64,000 nucleotides of DNA, taken from Parus major. Taxonomy: Eukaryota > Chordata > Aves > Passeriformes > Paridae. Where the stretch lies: positions 25,628,100 through 25,692,099 of the forward strand of contig NC_031769.1 in the NCBI RefSeq assembly GCF_001522545.3, in the 5' to 3' direction. Of this stretch, positions 40,253 through 53,080 are shown in pieces (the first letter of the stretch is position 1; the number at the start of each line of letters is the position of its first letter). The notes beneath the pieces are model-generated. The model was not told the DNA's origin, did no database searches, and saw nothing but the letters and a program-made list of their open reading frames with translations. The position numbers and the translations under genes were made by a program.

Positions 40253-43200
40253 GTCTTTCTAAGACGAAAGGTAAACAAGTAAAAGGAATGCCTTGTCAAT
40301 TGTCTCAATTAAAATGTAAAAATGCCCCTTAGGAATAACTAGATTAAAAAACAACAACAAAAGCCAACCCAAAACAAAACAACTATTTAGCAAAAAGAGA
40401 AATAAGTATATTTGAATTTGTTCAAAACTGAACTTTAACTCCTAATGGATCTGAAGGAAAATAAAAGGAAATATCAGAAAATAAACTAAATAAAAGGGTG
40501 AGATTGCTGACTTTTTAAAGATCAGAAGATCCTTCTTCTTGTCAGAAGATCCTGATGGATAAACAAAGGCTGAGTAACAGATGTTGAAAGAAAGCTATGA
40601 CCCTATCACATAGATCACCTGTTTGTGAGCTGAAATTGCTAACAGTACAACCCAAAAGAGTGTTAAAGTAGTAAAAGTCAGACAACATTTAATTCTGAAT
40701 CTCAAAAAGGCTGAAAGAGCCTTTAATTTCTTCTTCCATGGAGTTATGACGAGGAAGAGGTCTAGGTCTCCCTAAACTGAACCCTGAGCACTGTCTGGTT
40801 CCATCTATGGTTTAACAATATGTATCACAACTACTTATTACTGAGAAGTCTGGCTCAAAAACAATCAAAAATTAGTTTAGAACAAAACATTGTTAAATGC
40901 CATGTAAATCTGGGATAACAATATGACCATACTTATATGGTCTTGATGACATGTACTTTGTCTGGAAGTGCAGCTAAAACCGAAGCATGAATCAACAAAA
41001 TTAATTCTAAAGACAAGTTCAGGGAGTTAGATTGACATGCACTTGAAGTATTTTTCATTTAAAGCTGTTGATGCCAAATACTGTAAATGAAGCAATATTT
41101 GTTTATTGTACTTCTAACTATACTTCATTTTTATTTCCACCCTCTCTCAAGCATATAATTGTCAAACTGAAAATGTAGAAGTACTACCCTTCATCCTCCA
41201 CCCAGTGTAAATGAAACTGTTTTCATAGTTATTTTGATCCTGTAAGAAATGCTACAGTGACACACTTTGTCAACAAGTGTATTTTCATCATTGATCACAG
41301 CCAAGATTGGCATGTGATAACTGGTCATTGTCTTTTACACGGTGTTCTCAACACTCAGTAAGTGACCTCCTCGTGACTGAGAAAAAATAAAGTTTCTTTA
41401 GAATTTAATTTCTTTTTACAGAACAACTGGGCATTTGGTGAACTGCTGATCACATGAAGTGTCCATGACTGATTCTACTTTATCTACTCACCCAGAAACT
41501 AAACCCATGAAGTTTCAAAGCTATGGGCACTTTTTCTTTTGAAGAGTCTTTAAAGGTTACTAGATTAGATTATTGACTACTGAGAGAAAATGCATTGTAT
41601 TTTGTAAACTTGAAGGTTAAAATTCAGCATCCTATATCAATCATAAGCATAGGTTACATGGGAAGATGGTCAGACATCTGAGGGTGAGACCCTGGGCAGT
41701 TTGTTTTCTTATATGTAAGGAGCTGTTTGGGAGGAATACAGATTACAGGGTGCCTCTGTAACTCTTCAGGGAAGCTATGGATCTGTGCTGCAAAAAAACT
41801 AGAACTGTTTAAAAGCAGAGGCCTGATGCTGTTTCTACATCATGCATTTTCCTCAGTGTAATTCCATCCCTTCTACTTGGTTCACAGTCACTAGATTAAT
41901 GCATTGGTGACTGAAGCCTCAAAAGTTAAAGTGAAGCTATACAGATTATTATATTTTGAAGGACTGTAAGATATCTTTAGTACTGAAAACATGCTCTTTG
42001 GAATTATATTACAGATTAAGAACATCATAATACATCTTCTGAAGATCAAATGCAATATCACATCTTTAACTGATATAGATCTTTATATGTTCAAGATACT
42101 TTAGTCAGACTATTCTGCTTTACCCCAGCTGAGAATCCAGCTGCTGTTTCCTCATGATCACATAAGATTTTCTTATCTGACCAAAACACTTGTCCAATTC
42201 CTATTCAAAAACAATTGTGCTGAACATTAAAAATGAGCTGAGCCTGGATTATTCATTGGACACCTGGTGTTGCATTTCCTTGCTATACAGTCTTTTCACT
42301 CAGTGACATTACAAACTGTGAGTATTTCATGGTTTTTTACCCTGCTGCCACAAAGTTTTCATTGTAAAAGGGATATTGCAGCACCATGCTTGTCACAGAG
42401 TAGGCTAATCAGCAAACAGACATCTCGTGATTTCCACAAATATGTTTTATTGGGCAACACTCAGGAATGATGGAATTCAATATGCTAGCACCATTCATTC
42501 TATGATTGATTTAATGTTTAAATAACAATTTCATTTCCTCAAAATTTTAGTGTACTCAGTCAAAGCATACTGCAGCTTGAGCAAACCAGTATGTTGTCCC
42601 AGTTTTCCTCACATTAATGTTTTGTCACTGCTTCTCATGAGAACAGGGTTAGACTTTTTACTGAGTCATTCCTTTTCAAAGGAAAATTCTGTCCTGTGTT
42701 TGACAGAGATGCACAGTCTTGGAATTCGGTAGCCAGGGAAAATAAGATCTGTTGCATTCTCACTTGATAATTTTGAGCCTTAGGTTTGAGGTTTTGTACA
42801 ACAGAGTAGAAATAGAAGTGTTTGGCAGTGGAGACTGACTTCTGTGTTATACACATCAACTGTGTAAGAACTTTTTGTTTACATCAGCATCACTTTGAAA
42901 AAATATTAGTTTCTGTTCCTCCAAGACCCATTTGTGGATGTGTGTTATAAGGTATACCTTATATTAGCAATTATTTCCTTGACTAATCCTCAGAAAGGGT
43001 AGAAAATTACTTAAAAATTAGCGACCTTAAATTTGTCCCTCCAATTGCATTCTTTATGACATTTTAGTCTAGTACTGTATTTATATTCTCTTTTTGATTT
43101 TAAGTTTTTTTGCTATATAGTATTTTAAGTTTAATCAAAAGTCAACTTAGAAAGGCCATTCTGCCTAAGGGATATTTTTCCATTAAGTATTTGACATATT

Positions 43201-43770
43201 GGTGGCCTTGAGGGATTATTGGTTTTTGAAGAAATATTAGCAGCTGGAAATTTGCATTTTAATACAGTTCTCCTCAACTACTCAAGCAATTTTATTTTTA
43301 AGACCTGTGACAGGCTTCAAAGCCTTAGTTCTAAAGCAATCTTGCCAAGTAGTAGCTAACATAATTTTACTACAAATGACTTAGTTTCCTAATAGGTTTT
43401 CCTTTTCAGAATCTTGTTTGAGGTGTCTGTGAAATCAATACCAAAACTTTGAGATTTGCACTAGAACTAGCATTGCTAATTTGTCTGAACTAGAGAGAAC
43501 TGGAAAAGAAATGCACTCTAAATTCTCCAACCCAAAGAAAGAGAAAAGTGAAAACTAAACCCAAACATGATATAAGTTCTCTAAATCTAAGGAGGACAAC
43601 AACCTCTGTAAAATTATTATTCTTGATCAGTATTTTCTAAAATTATGGCTATACAAATAGGCTATCATAAACACTTTTGTTGTTTGGTGATATCTGAGGC
43701 TTTTAGGTGAATCAGATGCAGGAAAAAGCATTTACAGTGAAATTAGAACAGACTGCACAGTAAGGAAGTG

Positions 43771-43801
43771 CTGATATGTGATACACATATCAGTGTATCA
43801 C
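43771..43801. repeat. Two overlapping inverted repeats
   Basis: CTGATATGTG at 43771-43780 pairs with CACATATCAG at 43784-43793 (3-base loop). GTGATACAC at 43778-43786 pairs with GTGTATCAC at 43793-43801 (6-base loop). Both pairings are perfect but share bases, so only one can form at a time. Confidence 0.9.
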
Positions 43802-44080
43802 ACTATGCATGTGATGTCTGTCCCATCTGCCATTCAAGTGAAAATACCCATTGTCTTCATGTGTTTTGTGTCAACATAACAAAGAATTTATGAGCCAGTG
43901 ACAGTTTTGAGAATGGGCTAGACTGAGATAATCTTTCCTGACATGTTAGCGTTGCTGATTGAAATTAAGCAGGCACAGTTTAATCAAATGATCATACTAA
44001 TCATATATTAGAATATGATTGAAATTTTGGCTTTGTTTTGGTTGATTTTCTGTAGTTTGTTTTTGGGGCTGGTTTTGTAG

Positions 44081-44122
44081 GTTGTTTTTTTTTTTTTTGT
44101 TTGTTTGTTTTGGTTTTTTTTG
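44081..44122. repeat. T-rich simple repeat
   Basis: A run of T followed by TTTG units. It could be the tail of an old antisense insertion, but no body is recognisable. Confidence 0.8.
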
Positions 44123-45063
44123 AGAATAAAATTGCAGGGCAAAGTTTGAAAGGTATAGTAATTTAGCTAAATCTTTACATTGTGGAATATAGGTAAACCA
44201 GAACTGGCTGTAGTTGTAGAAGGGGGAAAAAAGGCACTAGTTGGGAAAAAAACATTGTCCAACTTCTCCATACATCATCAAGTCAAGTGTAAAAATTATC
44301 TTCAATGAACTCCTTTCAGAGGGAATTATGATGTGATTTCTCTTTCAGAAGAAAACCCTAAAATCATAAACCTAATCAAAAGCCCTGATAACTGTTGGGA
44401 GCTTTTATATTGACCTTAAAATATCTCAGGTCTGAAATTTATTATTAGAACCCAAAGTATTTTAAAGAAAGACAGTAATAGATCTCTTACTTTCCTGGTT
44501 TCTATAGAAAGACTTTTATTTATGATATCAGTGTGGCTGACACATCATCTCATTACAACTGAAAGTCTCATTGCAACTGGTAGTTTATCAACTGATTGTT
44601 CAGTATTGATTGATTCAGTATTCAGTTGTTTCACATATGAACATGGAAGAGCTTCACTGAATATCATAGAGGTTCTACTGGACATTATAGAAAAAACCCA
44701 AAACCCCAACCAGGATAAGTTTTCAAATCAGAGACTTATGAGTTTGAATTTAGCTCAAAAATAATAAGACCATTGTTTTTTAATGAATAAATTTTGAGAG
44801 TGTTTGTCTTTTGGTTTCTGAATTTTAATTTGTCAGATGTGGTTTGAAATACTTAACATTGCTGAATTTCCAGAACTTAGTTAAACAATGTTCTTTTCAC
44901 CAACAATTCCTCTTCTACATTTTTTCCTCAAAACAAAAAAATCAGTTCTGGACCCAAAAGGCCCGCAGAAAGTCTGAATTCAACCCCCATATCTGACCAT
45001 GCCCTAAAGGAGCATCTAGTCACATATTCTGACCCTGAACTTCACTTAGATTTTTCATTGTTC

Positions 45064-45945
45064 ATAGAATCACAGTACTTTGAGTTGGAAAGACCCTTTT
45101 AAAGGTCATATATTCCAACCTCACTGCAGTGAGCAAGGACATCTTCAGCTAGGTTAGGTTGATGAGAACCCTGTCCAGCCTGAACATTTCCAGGGAGAGG
45201 GCATTGACCACCTCTCTGGGCAACCTGCTCAGGTGTCTCACAACATTCATTGTAAAAAACTTCTTCCTGATATCTAATCTAAATTGACTATCCTTTAGTT
45301 TGAAGCCATTTCCTCTTGTCCTGTCACTGCAGATCCTACTAAAAATGTCTTCCCATGTTTCTTATGGACTTCCTTCAGGTACTGAAAAGTTGCAATAAGA
45401 TCTTCTCTTAATAAGCCTTATCTTTTCGTGGCTGAACAATCCCTATTTTCTCAGCCTTTCCTCTAAGGAGAGGTGCTCCATCCCTCTGATCATCTTGGTG
45501 GCTTCCTCTGGACTCGTTCCAACAGCTCCATGTCCTTCCTGAGCTGGGCACCCCAGGGCTGGGTGCTGTGTTCCAGGTGGGATCTCTCTCACCAGAGCAG
45601 AGCAGAGGGGCAGAATCCCCTCCCCTGCCCTGCTGCCCACGCTGCTTTTGGTGCAGCCCAGGACACCTTTGGCTTTCTGGGCTGTGAGTGCACATGGCCA
45701 GGTCATGTCCAGCCTCTCCTCCACCAGCACCCCCAGCTCCTTCTGGGCAGGGCTGCTCCTGATCTGTTCATTCCCTCAGTCTATATTGATAATGGGGATT
45801 GTCCTGACCTGGGTGCAGGACTTTGCACCTGGCTTTGTTTATCCTCTTGAGTTCCCGTGGGCCACTTCTTAAGCCTGTCCAGGTCCATTTAGATGGCATC
45901 CCATCCTTCAGGGCTGCTGACCCCATTAATCCACTTACCTTCCAT
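45064..45945 (-). mobile_element. CR1 LINE fragment, about 880 bp
   Basis: Reverse-oriented CR1, the longest in the window. It starts with TCATAGAATCACAG (antisense 3' end) and continues through CACCTCTCTGGGCAACCTGC at about 45209, TTTCCTCTTGTCCTGTCACT, AGCCTTTCCTCTAAGGAGAG at about 45454, and GAGCAGAGCAGAGGGGCAGA near 45595. It ends around the CTGCTGACCCCATTAATCCA segment at 45916-45935. The pentamer that is expanded in the copy at 18737 is here only about two units (GAGCAGAGCAGAG). There is no intact coding frame; the open frames on either strand are incidental. Confidence 0.92.
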
Positions 45946-48663
45946 GCTAAAAAGCCTGAAGAGCCTTCCAGAACAGTTCTGGATTAATCTTGTGTTGAGT
46001 GCAACTCCTGATAGTGACATCTTCTGCAGGTTGCCATCTTCTATTTTGCATTTATACTGAATGGCTATGGTGAGGTAAAGAAACAATTCAGGAAGTAATC
46101 CTTAGATGTGTAAAATTATTTTAATCCTCTTGGTCTGATATAATAATATCCCTCAGTAGAATCAAAGAAACATTTACTTTACAGCTTTTCTCAGATAGCA
46201 GCTGAAACTGGATTCCTCAGAGGGGTGGATGTAGTTTATTGTAGAAATAATCTGGTTTAACCTGTTCATCAAGTCTTTTCTTTCAGATGTCCTCAATATT
46301 TTTTTTTTATGTCTAAACAAAAAGAGTTTCTGGTTTTTTATACAGATGTTTCTATTTCGATATCAAATTTTTCAAACTATAACAAGTCAAACTGTGATGA
46401 AGCTGGCTTATCCTTAGGTTTCCATTATTTCTTTTGGATTCAATAGGCTAATTTACAACAGCTAAATTATAGGAATGTTAAACATTTATTGGACTCAGTT
46501 TTAAGTGAATTTTCTCCTCTCACTTTTATTTTAATTTCAAATCCAATTATATTATCATTGTTAAAAGCAAGACCAGGAAACAGCTCTCTTATTTATAAAG
46601 TCAAAAATTGCTCTGAAAACTCTGTGGAAATGAGAAATTTTAGGATATTTGTAAAAATCTCATCCAATTAGATAAAAAGAGTTTAAATATGTAGAGGTTA
46701 ATCCATTTGACATAATGATCTATAAAATAGTGTTAAAACAGAAATATGATTGTCTACACTACCTTGGGCTCATTAAAAATACTTCAAAAGATAATTTTTT
46801 TAAATCATTAAAAATTATTCAACCTGAGTTTGTATGTGTGGGATGCAGTTTTACTTTGAAAGTTATGTATATATTTCCTAAAAATGGAAAAATGTCAATG
46901 TACCAGTAACTGAATACATCCCAAACCCCCCAAATTTCTTTTTAAACTGGTAATCATGTAACAAAATATGGATTTTTTTCAGTCTTGATAAGACCTGTGT
47001 GTTGATTTAAACACCTCAGGCAAATAAGATTCACACATAAGAATATGATTACTGCTAGAGGATGTAACTTTATTAACTTAATTAACATAATGATAACTGG
47101 GGAGATGCAAAACAGCTATTTCACCCAATATCACTACCTAACAGGAGTGCTCCAGAGTGCTTTTACCTAGAATATATCAATCAAGTTAATAATAAAACAG
47201 CAATCTTCATTTACATTCCTTGGCAGCTGACACTCAAATCCTTTCCCCTTTTTCTTCTTGAGTCAGGGACAAGGTGAAGTGTCTCAGACTGTGCTTAAAA
47301 TTTTCCTGTGTACTGGGGCAGGTCAACCACTAACTTGGAAGACTTGAAAATATCTGAAAGTTTCCCCTTGAATCACCTTGGACCTTGTAGTATGAGGTCA
47401 TGGGTTTCAAATCAGCAGAAACTCCAAACCCCCACATATTCTAAAACATTTGTCACTATAAACTCCTTTGAACATCCTGAGGGGGTGTGTGTGAAATATG
47501 AGAAAATGAACGCTGCAGAAAACTATCTTCAAGATACAATAGAGAACAAAATATGGACAATATATCACTCTCTCAAATTCAGGAATTAAAGACTGGCTAT
47601 AACTTAGAAATGCAGAAGGAACTAGAGACCAGGCAAATTTGATTAGTAAAAGGTAAAAGTTAATGGTAATATTAAGCCCGTATAATGGCTTAGATTGCAC
47701 AGCTAGGGTTGAAATATCCTTTATCACTAACTCTAGGCTATTTTTTTTTCCTTCTGTTAAGGAAGATAATTGTAATGCACTATGCCAGAAATTAAGTAAC
47801 AGAGCTTAAAAAAATACTAGAAGCTGAGAAATTTTCAGTAGAAAATACTGGATACTGGAAGGGAACTGCCCACATGAATGTACAGAATTTTTTTTTTTTA
47901 AATCAGGAAATTTTTTCTATTCAATACTTAAATTATAAGTTAAATTTTGTTCAAAACTGAAAAAAAAAAATCAATCCTATTGTTGCAAACAGATAATCAT
48001 GCATTGATAGTATGAAAAAAAGACTTTACGTCCTTGCCCTAACTCATTTGAAATGAATGCCTTGAACTTGCAATTCTCATCTCTCATGGGAGCTACTGCC
48101 CCTTCTGAACAGATGCTCTTTATTTTTTCCCATAAAAGCCTTCAGAAGTCTCAGTTTTGGCTTGATGCAGACTTACCATAGGCTAATAAAATAATTTCCT
48201 ACACAGTTCTTCAGTGCTCATACCTTTGAATAATATTTGTCAGTGTTTCCTTAAAAGGTAGCTAATATTTGCAAACTTCTTGCATAGCAAGTGAAAACTC
48301 CCAGAGTAATTTGGAAAACTGTTGAATTTAAAACCAACTGTCACAGGCCTAAGAGAATAAACATGTTCTGAAAATATAAACGAGGATTTGGTTTTCCATA
48401 CACAGCAGATAAAGTGGTTTTCTCTAGGAGTATTTAAGGCATTCTCTTGCAATTGTCCATATTTTTGTCATCTTTGCCCATGTTCTCATCTAATATGTTT
48501 GTGCTGGGTCTGATACTCCTATGATCCTTCTGAAAAACATAAACAAGGTCAGTTATGAAAATCAAACCAGCAGTGGAAAAAAAAAAGAAAGGAAAAATAG
48601 AACTATTTAGATGTAACTGTTTCTCTCCTTTTTTTAAATAAAAAAGGTTTAAGAGGAAGTCCT
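45946..48663. other. Intergenic sequence, no gene
   Basis: AT-rich, with several A- or T-rich runs near 47.9 kb. Nothing recognised. Confidence 0.5.
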
Positions 48664-49733
48664 TGTACTTGGTTTGTGTGGCAAGGTTTTGGAAGCAGGG
48701 AAGCTACAGGGCTGGTTTCTGTGAGAAGCTGCCAGAAGCTTCTCTAAGTTCCAGTGGAGACAAAGCCATCCAGATCTAAGATGAACCCACTGCTGGCCAT
48801 GGCTGAGCCCATCAGCAGTGGTGGTAGCACCTCTGGGATAATGTGACTGCGAAGGGGGAAAAAGATGCTGCAGTGCAGCAGCTGCAGACAGATAAGAGAC
48901 AATATGAGAAAAACAGCTCTGCAGACAGCAAGATTGGTGAAGAAGGGGTGGGCAGAGCTGCTTCAGGTGCCAGATCAGGGATTCCCCAAAAGGCCTTGGA
49001 AAAGACAATGGGGAGGCAGGCTGTCCCCCTGCAGCCCAGGAAGGTCCACAGTAGAGCAGAAATCAACTTGCAGCCTGTGCAGGACTCCATGCTGAAGCAG
49101 GGAGGTGCATCTCAAGAAGCCTGTGAGCCCATGGAAAACCTGGTCTGTGCCAGCTCCTGGCAGGACCTGTGGAGTCAGAGATGATGCTGGAGCAGGTTTG
49201 CTGGCAGGAGCTGTGACCCTGTGGGGTCTCCCACTGCAGAAGTGAATGAAGAACTGCAGCCTGTGTGAGGAACTCATGTGGGAGAAGCTCCCATGGGATG
49301 TCTCTCATGGGAGAAACCTCACACTGGAGCAGAAGAGTGTGAGTAGTCCTGCTCTGAGGAGGAAGGAGCAGAAGCAACAACGTGTGATGAACTGAATGCA
49401 GACGCCATTCCCTAATCACTGTGCCACTTGGGGGAAGGAGGTAGAGAAAATTTGGAGTAAAGTTGAGCCCAGGAAGAAGGGAAGAGTAAGGGGAAGGTGT
49501 TTTAAGATTTATATTTTTCCTCATTAATTTATTCTGATTTTGATGCATAAAATTAAATATTTAATTTCCTGAAGTCGAGTCTGTTTTGCCCACGATGGTA
49601 ACTACTGATTTACTCATCCTGTCCTTATTTTGATCCATGAGCTTTTCCTTATATTTTCTCTCCCCTGCCCAGCTGAGAAAGGGAGTGGTAGAACAGTTTC
49701 ATGGGCACCCAACATCCTGGTCAGGCCATTACA
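48664..49733 (+). mobile_element. Near full-length solo ERVL-type LTR, about 1.07 kb
   Basis: Begins TGTACTTGGTTTGTGTGGCA and ends GGCCATTACA, giving TG...CA ends. The interior shows the features I recall for this large neoavian LTR: AGAAGCTGCCAGAAGCTTCT near 48725, several GTGGAGCAG-like tandem phrases at 49010-49200, GTGTGATGAACTGAATGCAG at 49382, AGTCGAGTCTGTTTTGCCCA near 49573, and TTTTCTCTCCCCTGCCCAGC near 49655. The GC-rich tandem-phrase part gives long incidental open frames on both strands (up to 161 codons on the minus strand) with no known domain. No internal viral genes are adjacent. The flanking five bases do not match, so the target duplication has decayed or the ends are slightly off. 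Confidence 0.85.
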
Positions 49734-50861
49734 ATCATACTTTGGAATAATATAGATAACCTACACAGTATGGTTATAAATTTTCTTCAAGATTTGCTGT
49801 GCAAGTTTAAGATCATTTTTCCTTCTAAAATAAGAGCCAGTTTCCTGAGCTATTTGCTTTGTCTTCTGCTGTCTTGTTCTGCATTTAGTATAATATACTG
49901 TGCTTGCTCTATGACTGAAATGAATCATTTAATTTACATAAGCTCTTGGATTTGTTCAGTCTTTTATGCCTTGCCATGAGTTGAGGACAATATAGGTTTA
50001 GAAGTATAAGGTCAAAAGTGCATGTTTCCGTAAAAAATAAATTCTTTGATCATTTAAATAAGAAATTTTCCTACCATATAAGTTTTTATCATGGTTTTGA
50101 ATGTTATTTTTGCCACTCATCACCTTGGACATTATATTTTGCATACATCAAAAATACCACTGTCTTCAGATTCCACAGTCTCAGTGTATAAAATTACATT
50201 TTTGGTAGCAGTTACATTTTCAATGGGTACAAATACCTGTATCTTTAAAATTAATACCATGAAAGCAAACTATAATTAAAAATATTGAAATTAATCCAGC
50301 TAAAGAATGTAACTATTCTTAACTTTTGGACACTGCACAAATTATATTCTAAAGAGCTTAAACTTTCATTTCTTAATTTGTGAGCTTAATTTCTCAATGT
50401 TCTCTTGTTTTGAGAACACTGGAACTACTTGGAAACCGTAATTGTGATTAATGTAAGACCTTTATTTTAAATTCAGGTAGTTTTCAGTTCCTTTGGAACA
50501 AATTTATTCCATAGGTGCATTATAACACTATTCAATAAATAGTTTTGTAATATGTAAGCTAAAGGATGTGAAGTTTCCCTGAAATTTTAGTAGAGGTATG
50601 TGATATCAGTAAGTCAGTTCTTACAACCAAAAGTAATTTACCAAGTGACAGTTGCTGATGCTGCACTCTATGACCAAGATGAACAACACAAAATTAGAGC
50701 TCTCTTTCAAGAGAGTTCACTAGAACTCTTCTTTGTAAAAGGAAACCAGTACAAAAATTAAAGAATTTCCGTGGCATGATTTTCAGCATCTCAAAGGACA
50801 TGTTTTAAAATTACCCAAAGAAGTTAGAAGTAATTCTGAAAATTTAGCACTCATTTTCTAG
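49734..50861. other. Intergenic sequence, no feature
   Basis: AT-rich unique sequence. Nothing recognised. Confidence 0.5.
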
Positions 50862-50932
50862 GATGGCCCTGCTTGGGCAGAGAGGTTGGACCAGACGACC
50901 CCCTTTCAATGTGACCCATTCTGTCATTCTCC
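50862..50932 (+). mobile_element. Short CR1 3' end
   Basis: GGATGGCCCTGCTTGGGCAG, then AGAGGTTGGACCAGACGACC and a CCATTCTGTCATTCT tail, the terminal ~70 bases of a CR1 element. Confidence 0.8.
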
Positions 50933-52864
50933 TAAATATTTCTGTTGCTTACAAAATGTCCTAATACCCTTGGTGAGAAGGAAAAAAGAATGGATATTCT
51001 ACTGATTCTATGTTCCATAATGATTAAAAATTAACAACTGTTTTATGTCATTAGAAGCTGGCTACTTTAAAGTGTATTTATTAGGAAATTTTACTTATTG
51101 TGAATGTTAGCTTTAAAATAAAAAAAAACAACCAAAATGTTACTTATTCTTATGAACATATTAGTGTCTGTATTAAAAATATGAAGCATTACAGGAAAAA
51201 AATCACAGGTAGAAAAAAGAGGTATCTTCAGTAGACATTTGTAAAACATTCTGTGAGTAAAAGAAGATGCATAATTTACTGCAGCCTTAGGGAAGCTATA
51301 AATTATATTCAGACAAATCACTATTTGTTCTGTTATTGTAGTGAAAAATTCTTCTAGCGACTACCGTGCATCACTATATCTGTTGATATACAGAACATGC
51401 CTTCTTAAAGAAATGTATACAAATAGATGACAAAGATCTTTGTCTTTTCTGGAAAAGCCCATAGGGTAAAATGCTTAATTTTCAGTTGAAAGAAAAAAGA
51501 AATCTTTTGGTTGCTCTAGGCTATTAGGATTAAACAGTAGAAAAGAAAGATGCAACATGTGTCAAGAGAAAGAAAGGGCAAGAAAAGTGCTAAGACATCA
51601 AAAGAGAAGAAAACACAAACCAACATATTCCTAGGGGAGAATTAAAATACAAAAAAACAACCAAAAAAAAAAAAAAAGTGATAATAATACAGCTAGCTAC
51701 ATAATATAAACTATTTGAATCATTAAACAGAAAAATAAGATAAAAAAACAATGCCAGCAAAACATACTGTATGTTTTGGAAAAAATAAATGGATATGATG
51801 AAGATTGTTTGTGTGTGTGTGTTGTAGTTCACCTGACTTGGAATGGAAAATTCCTACATCAACCCTTGAAGTGTTAAAATGCAGAAGCTACTATATTCAT
51901 GAGGGACTTAACAATAACCATTTTGAAACCCATTAGGTAATGAAGACAGTAAAACATGAAAGTAGTTCCAAGAATACTGAGAAGACAGCTTTATGATCCA
52001 GAAAGTAGAAAATGCAACCAGAGGAGAAACTGTCCTGGATCTACTTCTTCAATAGGGAGGAACTAATTGAGAGCGTGAGTATAATACAGAGCTGCTTGCA
52101 TTACTCACCATATGTACCTGATTGTATGGAAGTAAATAAATGGAGAAACTGAAGAAATATGGCACAGCAGAGAAAGAATATGAGACAGACCAGAAAATGT
52201 CTTTGAAAACTATTAACCCTGCCTTGCAGACCTGTGGAAAACAAAGTGTACAATCCTCTAGGAACACATGAAGAGCAGTGCTGCACAGCAGTGGTGCTTG
52301 ACACATCACCGATGAACCGATACTAGAGGTCACCAATTATCTGCAGAGTAGTTTCTCTCCTGAGCTGTTTTTCTTGCAGTTTGCAGCATTTTGTAGCTAT
52401 GGTAAAGTAAGTTGTCAGTGAGTTAGTTATGTGGAAGAAAACTAGTCTCAGCAGAACGGAGCACAATGGAAACTAATTTATCTAATTTTGCAGTTTAAGA
52501 TAATTTGTTTTAAAATTATGTCAGATATAAATCTATACTACATAAAATGCAACATAGAAATGTTTTGTGCTGTTGCTTGACCCTCAGGAAGATGTAGATG
52601 GGAACAGAATAACAGAAGAGTAGTGTGGAGCATTCAAGATCCTTTGGATAGTGTCTTATCCAAGAAGGTCTCTACCATTTTTTCCAGTTTTCACTGGTTA
52701 TTTAATGGCGTAGTCTTTATTCTGCCTCCTCTGTTTTCATCTACACAAAACTCAGCAGGCTCAGACTGAGCAAAAAATACTACTGCCAGTTTATAACCTT
52801 CCACTACCAATAATTACCATTGAATTCATGCTCACCTAACTCATGTTCTGCAAACTGCTCCAGG
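50933..52864. other. Intergenic sequence, no gene
   Basis: AT-rich with A runs at 51660-51677 and a short TG run near 51807-51821. No gene or transposon recognised. Confidence 0.5.
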
Positions 52865-53080
52865 GCCCTTAAGCAGAGCTTCTTCCTGGCAAATATTACA
52901 AGGTGATCTCCCTTCCCATGTGGGCCCCTCAGAACTTGTCCTTGTTGAATTTCATCAGTCTCCTGTGGCCCATTCTTCTACAGGTCCCACTGGATGCCAG
53001 CTCTGCTCTTGAGCCTGTTGACTGTCTTCTCCAATTTGGTGTCATCTGCAAACTTGGCACAACTTTTCATCTTCTTCCAA
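52865..53080 (-). mobile_element. CR1 LINE internal fragment, diverged
   Basis: Antisense CR1 segment: TTGTTGAATTTCATCAGTCT near 52942, GTGGCCCATTCTTCTACAGG near 52967, CCACTGGATGCCAGCTCTGC, and TGGTGTCATCTGCAAACTTG at about 53037-53056. Both ends are truncated. Confidence 0.75.

Larger units (their letters stand above)
40253..45063. other. Intergenic sequence, no gene
   Basis: AT-rich unique sequence. It includes overlapping inverted repeats at 43771-43801 and a T-rich run at 44081-44122. No gene or transposon recognised. Confidence 0.5.

Noticed and set aside
45408..45872. Open frames of 74-125 codons on both strands
   Set aside because: They lie inside a reverse-oriented CR1 fragment and do not match its coding region in frame.
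48649..49548. Open frames up to 161 codons on the minus strand and 113 on the plus strand
   Set aside because: They lie inside the noncoding ERVL-type LTR and arise from its GC-rich tandem phrases; no domain is visible.
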